Under the pieces are notes generated by a model. The model was not told where the DNA came from. It saw nothing but the letters and a program-made list of their open reading frames with translations, and made no database searches. 64,000 bases of DNA. Source: Gammaproteobacteria bacterium Ga0074134 (GTDB lineage Bacteria; Pseudomonadota; Gammaproteobacteria; Ga0077554; Ga007554). Of this stretch, positions 19,097 to 28,344 are shown in pieces. Location of the stretch: positions 62,001 to 126,000 of the forward strand of contig LNEJ01000045.1 of assembly GCA_001464965.1 (NCBI GenBank), written 5' to 3'. Position 1 is the first letter of the stretch, and each line of letters begins with the position of its first letter. The position numbers and the translations under genes are program-made.

Positions 19097-20404
19097 ATGA
19101 ATGAAAAACTATCCGCAGCCTCTGGCGATGTCGGTTGGTCAGTGGTGTGTTATGCCGGCGATGAGCAAACCGGCGCGGTATCGGTTATCAGGCATGATGG
19201 CGCGACGGGAAGTACAACGGTAAAAGCGTTAGACACAGAAACCGTTGCTAATCCCGGCTCACGGCCGGTTTTTATTAACACTACCCAAGATGATCGGGCG
19301 GCGATGCTTGATCCAGTGAGCAAGCAGATTTATATCCAGAATACCTTTCCGGCCATGGCGCGGCCTGATCACATGTATCGTGATGTCGGCAAGGCGCAGC
19401 TTTGGCTGGGCAACGATGGTGACAAAGACACGGGTAATGATGTGCTCAATTGCTTCGATACCGGTTCATCCGTCACGGTGATTCAGAATGACACCCAGGC
19501 AGGCAAACCGGATGTGCCGTCCAAGGTGCTGAAGACGCTTTGCGTGGGTCGCGGCCATCATGTGACAACGTTTACCTTTCCTGCCAGCTCGGCACCCGCA
19601 ACGCCGCTACGCGCTTTTGTCAGTAATCTGATGGACGGCACGATTTCCGTGGTGGGCAACGACCCCGCCGATGCTGCCACGTATCTCAAGATTATTGCCA
19701 CCATCAACCTGTGCGAACCGGCAAGGGAAAAGAATGGCATCACCGGCGTGCCGAACAACGCCGCGCCGCACGGTATGGTGTATTCACCGCTGACCGGCAA
19801 GGTCTACAACATGAATAACGGTTACGGCACCATTGCGATTATCGACCCGCTTACCAATAGTGTCGAGGATTCGATTTACGTCGGCACCAGCACCAATGCG
19901 CTGCTAAGCCCGGATGGCCGTTTCATCGTTTGCAAAGGCGCGGACCGCAAGAGCGATGAGAGCCATGTGATCGGCAAGATCACCGTGCTGGATGTGGTGA
20001 CCAAAAACGTCTCCGAGACGATGGATTTGGTCGATGTCTACCCCAGCGTCTACCGCTTCTCCTCCGACGGCAAGAAGCTCTATCTGACCACCGCCTCCAC
20101 CGGCAACAAAACGCAGAAGGCCAACCTGAAAATGAGCGCGCTGCTGGTGTTCGACAGTTCCGCGCTGCCAGCGTTGCGGCTGAGTAAGGAAGTCGTCGTC
20201 GGCGTGGCCGATTGCGGACGGCGCCCCATTGCGTTTCTGGAGCAGGATGGCGTATTCACGCGCACTTTTGTATCTAATCCCACCGACGGTACCCTGTCCG
20301 TTCTGGACGGCGATGACCAGGTACTGGAAACAGTGACTGTTTCAGCTCAGCCGGTATCTGCCCTGCATTTCTATAGTGACGAAGGAAGACTGCTCGGGGC
20401 GTGA
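19097..20404 (+). CDS. YVTN/NHL-like beta-propeller protein without obvious signal peptide
   Basis: Repeats such as AFVSNLMDGTISVVGNDPADAATY and TFVSNPTDGTLSVLDGDDQVLETV. Confidence 0.65.
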   Translation: MNEKLSAASGDVGWSVVCYAGDEQTGAVSVIRHDGATGSTTVKALDTETVANPGSRPVFINTTQDDRAAMLDPVSKQIYIQNTFPAMARPDHMYRDVGKAQLWLGNDGDKDTGNDVLNCFDTGSSVTVIQNDTQAGKPDVPSKVLKTLCVGRGHHVTTFTFPASSAPATPLRAFVSNLMDGTISVVGNDPADAATYLKIIATINLCEPAREKNGITGVPNNAAPHGMVYSPLTGKVYNMNNGYGTIAIIDPLTNSVEDSIYVGTSTNALLSPDGRFIVCKGADRKSDESHVIGKITVLDVVTKNVSETMDLVDVYPSVYRFSSDGKKLYLTTASTGNKTQKANLKMSALLVFDSSALPALRLSKEVVVGVADCGRRPIAFLEQDGVFTRTFVSNPTDGTLSVLDGDDQVLETVTVSAQPVSALHFYSDEGRLLGA

Positions 20405-20575
20405 TGTTCAGCGCTTCGTCGTGGTGCCGATAACCTCGTTGTCTTGCACGTAATCCTTTTCCCTGAGATGGCCGCTGGCGAGGGGGTGTTCAAATCACCC
20501 GCTTTCTTGCCACGCCGCTTGCGGGGAGAGGGAGTGCATCCTTTCTATCGATAAATTATTAAGGCGTCCCGAGGG

Positions 20576-21349
20576 ATGTTCAAAAAGCTGCGCATTGCGT
20601 TTCTGCTCGTGCTGCTGCTGTTCGTTGCCGGTAATACCTGGCTGAACAAGGTGCGCACCACAAAATGGGACCGGCCTTTATGGGTGGTGGTTTATCCGAT
20701 CAATGGCGATGCGAGTGATGCATCGTCCCGCTATATCGGCCGGTTGCGCCAGGATACCTTTCAGTCTGTTGAAGAATTTATGGGGCGCGAGGCGTCGCGC
20801 TATTCCTTAAAACTCGGAAATCCCGTCACCATAAAATTGGCGCCAGAGGTTACTGTCTTGCCGCCTCAGCCACCGCGTAACGGCAATATGCTCAGCATCA
20901 TATGGTGGAGCCTGAAAATGCGCTACTGGGCGTTTCGTGCCGACAACTATGATGGCCCTGCGCCAGATATCCGCATGTTCGTGGTGTATTACGACCCCGC
21001 GACCCATGACGTTCTTAATCATTCTTTTGGCCTGGAAAAAGCTCTGGTCGGCGTGGTGAATGCCTATGCCGATGATAAATTGGCGTCGAGAAATAATGTG
21101 GTTATCGCCCACGAATTTTTGCATACCGTGGGCGCTACGGACAAGTACGATATGGCCACCAATCAGCCGGCCTACCCCGACGGCTATGCCGCCCCGCAGC
21201 AACAGCCGCGTTTTCCGCAGAAAGACGCGGAGATTATGGGGGGAAGAATCCCACTATCAGAGGTGAAGGCAGAAATGCCGCCGAGCCTGAGTCGCGCTGT
21301 TATTGGCGGTAAAACTGCCAGGGAGATTAAATGGATTGGTGTGGAATAG
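20576..21349 (+). CDS. Membrane-anchored putative zinc metalloprotease-like protein
   Basis: N-terminal TM; HEFLHT (HExxH) followed by GATDKYD. Confidence 0.5.
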   Translation: MFKKLRIAFLLVLLLFVAGNTWLNKVRTTKWDRPLWVVVYPINGDASDASSRYIGRLRQDTFQSVEEFMGREASRYSLKLGNPVTIKLAPEVTVLPPQPPRNGNMLSIIWWSLKMRYWAFRADNYDGPAPDIRMFVVYYDPATHDVLNHSFGLEKALVGVVNAYADDKLASRNNVVIAHEFLHTVGATDKYDMATNQPAYPDGYAAPQQQPRFPQKDAEIMGGRIPLSEVKAEMPPSLSRAVIGGKTAREIKWIGVE

Positions 21350-21438
21350 TGCCAGCAAGCCCGGCTGGAGTAACACGCAAGCCGGGATGCGATGGAGTAA
21401 GGTGACCGGCGGAAGGTCTCCAGGGAGATTAAATGGGA

Positions 21439-22338
21439 TCATTCAGAAAGTGCCATACTCGGCACGGTCCTGGCAGTGGCTACTTGCGACTGCTTGGTTA
21501 ATGCCCGCAGGTCTGCCATGTAATCCTTGATCTTGTTGCGCAACCGCTGTTTTTGCTGCGGGGTCAATATTGTGTGGATATTTACAATCATTTCGTTGGC
21601 AGCATCCTGAAATTCCTTGATGAGTCTTTGTTCCTCCGGAGTGCGGGTGTATTCCGGTGTGGAAATCCATAGGCCGATAAAGGATGCAATATTTTCTGCG
21701 CCCTCGTTGTTGTTGATGAGCGTGATGAGTTTTCTTTGGTTATGTTCGCGATTTTGCATGAATGCCGGAGCGGCGAAGGGGAGTTGGCGGCTCATTCGGG
21801 TGATCTTTTCTTCCTGCTCGCCGGATAGACTCCCCGTGAAATCTTCGATGAAGCCGATGGTTTTTTCGGCGCGTCTGTTCAGTTGCTCGTCGCGGCTTCC
21901 TTCCAGCGATTCCTCTTTTAATTTTTCATTTTCTTCTTTCAGGGTTTTCTCGAATTCCTGAATTTGCGGTTTGTTCAGATTTGCCAATATGTGGGCGGTA
22001 GGATGGATGGTAGGTCTCAGCGTCATGCGATAGAGGCCGCGCAATTCGTTGCTTAATGAGGAAATTTTTTCTTTTGTTATGCCATCATTTTGGAGTGCTT
22101 GATCGATTTTGTTGAGAAATTTTATGTATTCAGGAAGCATGTCGCGGCGATGCCAGCTCATGAAAACGCTGACCTCACGCTGTATCTTTTCTTTTTGCGC
22201 GGAGTTGAAAGAGGTGTAGTTGTTGATCTTGTAGCGCAGATACCAATCGGCGTTGTTGTAACCTATCTTCATCATGCTGCAACCGGCAAGAGCGAGCATC
22301 AGCAGGAGGGTGATACTGGTCAGCAGCCGTTTTAACAT
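21439..22338 (-). CDS. DUF6279-type lipoprotein
   Basis: Lipobox ALAGCSMMKIGYNNADWYLRYKINNY; highly charged helical body. Confidence 0.7.
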   Translation of the reverse strand: MLKRLLTSITLLLMLALAGCSMMKIGYNNADWYLRYKINNYTSFNSAQKEKIQREVSVFMSWHRRDMLPEYIKFLNKIDQALQNDGITKEKISSLSNELRGLYRMTLRPTIHPTAHILANLNKPQIQEFEKTLKEENEKLKEESLEGSRDEQLNRRAEKTIGFIEDFTGSLSGEQEEKITRMSRQLPFAAPAFMQNREHNQRKLITLINNNEGAENIASFIGLWISTPEYTRTPEEQRLIKEFQDAANEMIVNIHTILTPQQKQRLRNKIKDYMADLRALTKQSQVATARTVPSMALSE

Positions 22339-22442
22339 GGAACACCTGTCTGGTGTGTAACCTTGGTATTTACCCTTGTTATGACGAAAAAAGAGAGTGG
22401 AAGTTTCATGTAGGCTTCTGAAAAACCCAGTGCCTCATTGTC

Positions 22443-24062
22443 CTAAGCTCGGCTGGTAAAGGCTTGCGGTAACCATCTATCGGCAACCGCCTGATTAACC
22501 GGCATTCCTGCCCGGATTTTGGTTGCCGTTGCTTGTACGGTGGGCCGTAGCTTCCCTTCGTCAACTTTTTCCTTGCCGTAATAGAGTTGTTGCACGGCGC
22601 GCACTGTTTCGCGCAGTTCCTGATCCACTCCGAAACGTGCTTCCCACTCCCCCAATCCTTGTTCCAGCGAGGGGGCCCCGAAGGCGTCGAGCAGGATGGC
22701 CTGAAGAGGGTGGTGTGCGGCGTGGAGTGTCTTCGTGGTGCCAGGTGTCTCTTTAATCACGGGCTTTCCCGGCGGCAGGATGCGCCGTGCGCGTAGCCAT
22801 AGTCCCAAAGTGGCAAGCCATAACACGGCAAAAGTCAGTGCTGTGACTTGCCATGTCAATGCGGCTGTTTCATGATTTTCCGTGGCGCTACGTGAGACAG
22901 GAGCAGGTGCGGCTGCAGTGGGTGTGACAGGTTTTGGGCCAGCTTTGACGATCAGGGTTTGTCCCGGTGATTCGGCGGTATCCATCACGCCGCGCTCGGG
23001 ATCGAAATAGGGCAGGCGTATCGGCGGCAGGTGGAAATTCCCGGCGGCCAGTGGGGTGACGGATATGATGTAGGTGGCGACATTGGTCAGGCCATCCGCG
23101 GTTTCGTCTGTCCGCCGTTGCGCGCTGTCCTGATAGAGTTTGACATGGTCAGGCGCGGTCAGTCCTGGCAGTGAGCCAGGCAGGGCGTTGGCGCCTGCCG
23201 GGGCGCGCAGGGTTATGCTCCACGACGTGAGGCTGTTCGCATCCGGCAGGGCGGTGAGCGGGGATTGGTTGATCTCCGGTTTGCCGACCAGGATGTCAGC
23301 GGGTATGCCCGCCGGCAGTGCCTTTATCTGTAGCTGATGTTGTCCGCCGGGAAGACGCAGGCGGCGGCCATTGGCGGTGACGGCCCAGACATCAGGCAGG
23401 TGCACCGTTAAGTCTCCGCTTTGCGTTGGGAAGATCGCCCAGGCGATGCGCTGCACGTTGTAATTTATACCCGTGACCTCTTCCTTGCGCTCGGCCTGTG
23501 GCAGTTTGCGGTATTCCATCAGATCAATGCGCGTCGGGCTGGTTTCTATATCCCCGCCCAGGCTCGCGGTAGTGAGGTTGACGCGGTGGTATAGGTCAAT
23601 ATGCGCGATGGTTTGTTCACGCGCCCATACCGTGGTTTTGTTTACGCCGCTACGGACAAATATTTCGGGGCTGGTATCGCTGGCGGCGGGGCTGGCCTTG
23701 ATTGCGATCGGCTGACTGCGCAGGCCGTCCACGCTGAAGGCCGGGATGGTCACTGGCCCTGGGCGTTTGGGAAACAGTTCCACGGTGATGCTGGAGGTGG
23801 ATTTTCCGCCTTCGCGCGTGAGGATGAAACGGTTGTCGGCACGCGGTGTGCCGAGGTCGAAATTTTTCGTCAGCACACTCAGGTCGACATTCGGCGCGAC
23901 ACCCTCGGCGCGCAGCCGGGTATCGCTGTTGATCAGTGACAGTGTGAACACTATGTGCTCGTTTACGGCCAGTTCCTTGCGGTCTACGGTGGCGGTCAAT
24001 GTTGCCGCCAAGGTGTTGCCGGACCACAAGGTGAGTAATAGGAAAGCAATGCGTGCTACCAT
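22443..24062 (-). CDS. BatD-like membrane protein
   Basis: Signal peptide, ATVDRKELAVNEHIVFTLSL..., C-terminal TM; downstream of VWA genes. Confidence 0.8.
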   Translation of the reverse strand: MVARIAFLLLTLWSGNTLAATLTATVDRKELAVNEHIVFTLSLINSDTRLRAEGVAPNVDLSVLTKNFDLGTPRADNRFILTREGGKSTSSITVELFPKRPGPVTIPAFSVDGLRSQPIAIKASPAASDTSPEIFVRSGVNKTTVWAREQTIAHIDLYHRVNLTTASLGGDIETSPTRIDLMEYRKLPQAERKEEVTGINYNVQRIAWAIFPTQSGDLTVHLPDVWAVTANGRRLRLPGGQHQLQIKALPAGIPADILVGKPEINQSPLTALPDANSLTSWSITLRAPAGANALPGSLPGLTAPDHVKLYQDSAQRRTDETADGLTNVATYIISVTPLAAGNFHLPPIRLPYFDPERGVMDTAESPGQTLIVKAGPKPVTPTAAAPAPVSRSATENHETAALTWQVTALTFAVLWLATLGLWLRARRILPPGKPVIKETPGTTKTLHAAHHPLQAILLDAFGAPSLEQGLGEWEARFGVDQELRETVRAVQQLYYGKEKVDEGKLRPTVQATATKIRAGMPVNQAVADRWLPQAFTSRA

Positions 24063-25867
24063 GGTTTTTCGTCCTCTACCACTATAATCCCGGCAGCCTT
24101 GTCCGCAGTGGAGAAGCGATTGCTCAGCAGCTCCTGTGCGTTGGCCGCTTCTGCGCATCCTGCGCCCGCGACACTAGCACATCCTTGTGCGTTGTCTCGG
24201 ATGGATTGCATTTGCTGGCGGGCTTGGAGGACTTCGGGTTTGTAGGCAGGGTCAACGCCAGACAGGCCGGTGCTGCCTGGCGCCCCTGTCCCACGGCGGG
24301 GAAGCTGCGCGCTGCCCTTTAGGGCATCCGTCGGTCTGTTACTTCCTTCTTTTGTATTTTTATCGTTTTGTCTTTCCGGGGTCAATGCGGTATTTTCTTG
24401 TGGAGTTCCAATTTTTCCCCCGCTGGCGCGCAGCTGTTTTTCCTTGTTGATGAGGCTGAGGTTCAGCGCCGCGCGTGAATAATTATTTTGCCACATTAGC
24501 GCAGTTTCATAAGCGCGGGCGGCTTCATCGAGGTGGCCCAGTTGTACCAGCGCATTGCCGCTATTATACGCCGCCTTGGCCTGCTCCTCAGCCGATGCGG
24601 CAAGCCGCGCCGCTTGCCTGAATGCAGCCAAGGCCTGTTGCCAGTCGCGCTGGCGATAGGCGACGGCGCCCAGGCCCATTAGTCCGTTGTATGTTTTGAT
24701 GCCGCGATAAAGGGCCGCGGCGCGCGCATAATCGCCTGAGGTCAGGGCTTCCATCGCGCTTTGTTCACGCCAGGGCGAAGCCTGTGCGTTCTGTGGCAGA
24801 CTGGCAAACGGCCATATGAGTAGCATGGCCAGGACATCTGCGCGGCGCGCGCCTTTCCAGATGAACAGCAGCAGGCTTGCCCCAAGTAGCCAGGGGAAGA
24901 GTTGATAGGCGTGCTGTGCCTCATGGATTTGCTGGTAGCTTTTGGCTTCGATCTTGTGCAGCCCTGTGAGCAGTTGTTGGATATCGCCATCATCGTTGCG
25001 CAGTCCGGCATAACCGCCGCCGGTGCTTGCGGCGAGTGCCATCAATTCCCCGCGTGCCAGGCGTGATACTACGAGATTATTCTGTTGCTCGTCCCCCGGA
25101 CGGGAGGCTGCGCGCCGCCCTTCAGGGTACCGCATGAAATGCCCCCGTCCGTCCGGTACCGGCCCGCCCGCTTCGGTGCCAACGCCGAGAATAAATAAGG
25201 GAATGCCCGCCATGCGCAGATTGTTTGCCTCGGCCAGTGTGGTTTTGCTGTTATGCGTTTCGCCATCGCTGATCAACAGTACGGCGCGGCCTTGCGTCGA
25301 AGCACTGCCCAGTGTCTGCCGTGCCACTTGCAGCGCGCGCGCCAGGTTGGAGCCGTGTTTCATCACCAGTGCGGGATCGAGCAAATCTGCAAAATAGAGG
25401 AAGGTGTCTTTGTCAGGGGTGAGTGGCAGGGTGACATAGGCATTCGCCGAAAAGGCGATCAGAGCGAGGCGGTCGCCGTGCAGGTGGCTGACGAAATCAT
25501 GCAGTTCCAGTTTGGCGCGTTGCAAACGGCTGGGTGCAATATCGGGTGAGGCCATCGAGGGTGAGACATCCATGATGACGGCGATGTCGATGCCCCGCCG
25601 CTGCTCGGGTTGCGGTGTCTCTCGCAAAAAATAGGGTCCGGCCGCGGCAAGCGCCGCCAGCGTCCAGGCGATGATCATCGTCAGATGGCGCGCGGGCCTT
25701 GTGTTGGATTTTTCTCCGGTTATCAGTTTTGGCCATAAATGAGCGTCGGCAAACGCCGCAAGCCTGCGCTGCCGTGCGATGCTATTCCTTTTGTTCCATG
25801 CCAGCATCAGCCATGGCACGAGCAGGAGCAGCAGCCATAGTGGTTCGCGCCATTCCAGATGCGGCAT
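24056..25867 (-). CDS. BatB/BatC-like protein (VWA domain plus TPR)
   Basis: MIDAS-like DVSPSMASPDIAPSRL; TPR-like C-terminal region. Confidence 0.85.
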   Translation of the reverse strand: MPHLEWREPLWLLLLLVPWLMLAWNKRNSIARQRRLAAFADAHLWPKLITGEKSNTRPARHLTMIIAWTLAALAAAGPYFLRETPQPEQRRGIDIAVIMDVSPSMASPDIAPSRLQRAKLELHDFVSHLHGDRLALIAFSANAYVTLPLTPDKDTFLYFADLLDPALVMKHGSNLARALQVARQTLGSASTQGRAVLLISDGETHNSKTTLAEANNLRMAGIPLFILGVGTEAGGPVPDGRGHFMRYPEGRRAASRPGDEQQNNLVVSRLARGELMALAASTGGGYAGLRNDDGDIQQLLTGLHKIEAKSYQQIHEAQHAYQLFPWLLGASLLLFIWKGARRADVLAMLLIWPFASLPQNAQASPWREQSAMEALTSGDYARAAALYRGIKTYNGLMGLGAVAYRQRDWQQALAAFRQAARLAASAEEQAKAAYNSGNALVQLGHLDEAARAYETALMWQNNYSRAALNLSLINKEKQLRASGGKIGTPQENTALTPERQNDKNTKEGSNRPTDALKGSAQLPRRGTGAPGSTGLSGVDPAYKPEVLQARQQMQSIRDNAQGCASVAGAGCAEAANAQELLSNRFSTADKAAGIIVVEDEKPW

Positions 25868-26877
25868 CACGGTAACACCTCTACATGCCTGCGCGCCTGA
25901 TAAATCAGCAGCAGGGCCAGCCCAATGCTCAACGGCAGCCAGTACCATTCGGTGCGCAGTGTTGCTGCGTCGTCAACGATGCCGGTTTTTTCCAGTTGCT
26001 CGATATCGCTGATGATGCGCCGCATTTCTTCAGTGTTGCTGGCGGTATAATAATGTCCGCCGGTTTGCTCAGCCATGCGCCGTAGCAGGTCTTCGTCGAA
26101 CGGCATTTCGGTGATCGCAGGTGTTTCTTTTGTGCCGCGCGGGAAGGGCACCCGACGGTGTGAACCGATGCCGACCGTATAGATGCGCACGCCCTCCTGT
26201 TTCGCCAGCAGCGTCGCGGCATCCGGGCTGATGGCTCCGGCGGTGTTGCTGCCGTCGGTAAGCAGGATCAGCGCGCGTGATGTGCTGTCCCCTTGCGCAT
26301 CGCTGTATTGCAGGCGCTTGACGGCAAGCGCCACCGCCGTGCCGAGCGCAGTCTTCTCCCCAGCCATGCCGTGCCGTACTTCATCCAGCAGGGCGCGCAC
26401 GATGTTCATGTCGCTGGTGAGCGGTGCCAGGGTGTAGGCGTCATCGGCGAACACAACCAGCCCAATGCGGTCGCCGTGGCGTTCGGCGATGAATTGATTG
26501 ACCACGCGCTTGAGCATGTCGAGGCGGCTCAGGGTTTTATTATCGACAATAAAATCCTGTGCCCGCATTGAGCCCGACACGTCAATTGCCAGCAGAAAAT
26601 CGCGTCCTTTGTAGGTGTTGGGCGCAGACTCCACCCATTGCGGGCGTGCAAGAGCTGTCATCAGCAGGGTACAGCCAATGATCCACAGCCAGGGCAGGTG
26701 AGCACGGCGTGACAGTGGTTGCGCGGTTAATTGCGCCAGCACGCCGGCCTGGCTGTGGATGAGGGCGGCGGGCCTGGAGGATGCAGAGGTTCCGCCACGA
26801 AGGCGCGCAGCCCCGAGCCATGCCAGCCACGGCAGGGGCAGAGCGAGGAACCATGAAGGTGCGGCGAATTCCAGCAT
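25867..26877 (-). CDS. BatA-like VWA domain protein
   Basis: AIDVSGSMRAQDF MIDAS, TM helices. Confidence 0.85.
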   Translation of the reverse strand: MLEFAAPSWFLALPLPWLAWLGAARLRGGTSASSRPAALIHSQAGVLAQLTAQPLSRRAHLPWLWIIGCTLLMTALARPQWVESAPNTYKGRDFLLAIDVSGSMRAQDFIVDNKTLSRLDMLKRVVNQFIAERHGDRIGLVVFADDAYTLAPLTSDMNIVRALLDEVRHGMAGEKTALGTAVALAVKRLQYSDAQGDSTSRALILLTDGSNTAGAISPDAATLLAKQEGVRIYTVGIGSHRRVPFPRGTKETPAITEMPFDEDLLRRMAEQTGGHYYTASNTEEMRRIISDIEQLEKTGIVDDAATLRTEWYWLPLSIGLALLLIYQARRHVEVLP

Positions 26878-26880
26878 GGG

Positions 26881-27351
26881 TCAGATATCTCTCCCAGCGC
26901 TGGCTAACCAGTTCTTGGTGCGCTGAAACACCTCTAATGTCAACGTTACCTGCGGTGCCTGCTGATAACGCAATTGCTCGAACAGGCGCAGTGTGTCTCG
27001 CCACGCGGTCTGGTCTGTGGCGAGATGGGAGGGACATTCCGGGGTGAGTTGCGGTAGGCCCAGGCCCAGCCGCAGCAGTGTTGCCAGCCGGTAGGCCGCC
27101 TCGCGGTCATCCATTTTTCCGGCCTGCCAGTCCATACGCGTTTGTTCCAGCCGGGTTTGCGCCATGGCGAGAGGAGTGGCGGTTTGCCGGTTGCCTGTAC
27201 GATGCTTGCGCGAACGCCAGACCAGCCATGCTGCGATCAAGATCGCCGTAATAGCGACTATGGCCGCTGCCGCGATGATGAACGGCTGCCAGTCCGGCGC
27301 GGCGGGCATTTCGATGTCGGCCAGGCGGCTCAATGTCCCGGTATCATTCAT
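26881..27351 (-). CDS. DUF4381 domain protein
   Basis: Short single-TM protein immediately upstream of BatA; MNDTGTLSRLADIEMPAAPDWQPF. Confidence 0.75.
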   Translation of the reverse strand: MNDTGTLSRLADIEMPAAPDWQPFIIAAAAIVAITAILIAAWLVWRSRKHRTGNRQTATPLAMAQTRLEQTRMDWQAGKMDDREAAYRLATLLRLGLGLPQLTPECPSHLATDQTAWRDTLRLFEQLRYQQAPQVTLTLEVFQRTKNWLASAGRDI

Positions 27352-27414
27352 GTGCCAATGCTTGCTTGCGGGTGAAATTTTTCCTGAAGGATGCAGGAGT
27401 ATTAGTAAACAAAA

Positions 27415-27444
27415 AGGCCGGAACATTCAATGATGTTCCGGCCT
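27415..27444 (-). terminator. Intrinsic terminator after the alkaline phosphatase/hypothetical pair
   Basis: AGGCCGGAACAT...ATGTTCCGGCCT with a T-run on the minus strand. Confidence 0.75.
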
Positions 27445-27514
27445 ATTCTAGCAGGCTGGCGAGGAAGGGGTTGTGTGATTCGATTGATGCAGTTCTGTGG
27501 CCCGGGTACAGAAG

Positions 27515-28258
27515 TCAATGTCCGTGATGCAACCCTGCATTGTGGCCAATGACACTCTTCACGAAGGGATCGTTTTCCTTGTCTCCGAGATCGGCATAAT
27601 CAAGGTGCTGATAGGACTGCATCTGGGTGTCGGAGGTCATGGTCCAGGGGGCGGACGCCAGTGGTTTGCATTCCGCCATGCGCAGTCTCACTGTCACGCC
27701 GCCCTGGATCTTCTCGACCCGTGCCGGCAGTTTCGTTTGCGGCAACCATAAGACCTCGGTGCTTACGCCGTCAACCTCGCCCACGTAAAGTTCGGCGTGC
27801 TGGCCGTTGAACGTTTGTTCCCCAGTTCGTTTCAGGCGTGTGCCCAACAATGTGGGGTCGATGATGGATCTGATTTGATTCCAATCCGCCTTCATCGCAA
27901 GCGCACGCAGGTCGCCGGACGTATAGTCGATGGCTTTTCCGGCGCCGGGAAGGATGCCCAAGTGCGGTGAGCGCAGGGATGCGCCAGAACCGCCAGGGTG
28001 AAAAAGTTTGATATAGGAAATCTGGCCACGCGGGTCCGGCTCCCAGATCTCGCCGGTCTCTCCGTGTGCGTCACGGGTTTCTACGCGGTTGTCGTTGCGC
28101 CAGAAGTACCACGGCGTGGTGTTATGTTGCTCCATCTTTTGGCCGGAAGATGAGTCTATCAGATAGACGCACGCCGTTGCTTCCGGCGCCTGGCCGGCCA
28201 GCACTGAACTGCTTGCCAGCCAGAGCACAGGCAGTGCCAATATCCATGATTTTGTCAT
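27515..28258 (-). CDS. Exported hypothetical protein
   Basis: Signal peptide MTKSWILALPVLWLASSSVLAGQA; no family recognised. Confidence 0.65.
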   Translation of the reverse strand: MTKSWILALPVLWLASSSVLAGQAPEATACVYLIDSSSGQKMEQHNTTPWYFWRNDNRVETRDAHGETGEIWEPDPRGQISYIKLFHPGGSGASLRSPHLGILPGAGKAIDYTSGDLRALAMKADWNQIRSIIDPTLLGTRLKRTGEQTFNGQHAELYVGEVDGVSTEVLWLPQTKLPARVEKIQGGVTVRLRMAECKPLASAPWTMTSDTQMQSYQHLDYADLGDKENDPFVKSVIGHNAGLHHGH

Positions 28259-28344
28259 GTCATGTCTCTCAAACAGGGTTATGCTAAATGGAAAAAGGGA
28301 GCGCGCTTGCACGCACTCCCTGCGGTACCGTCTTTCCAAGCTAA

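Noticed and set aside
21437-21480. Possible fourth copy of repeat family A (GGGATCATTCAGA...ACTCGGCACGG)
   Set aside because: Resemblance is short and lies in the coding 3' end of the lipoprotein gene; could be chance
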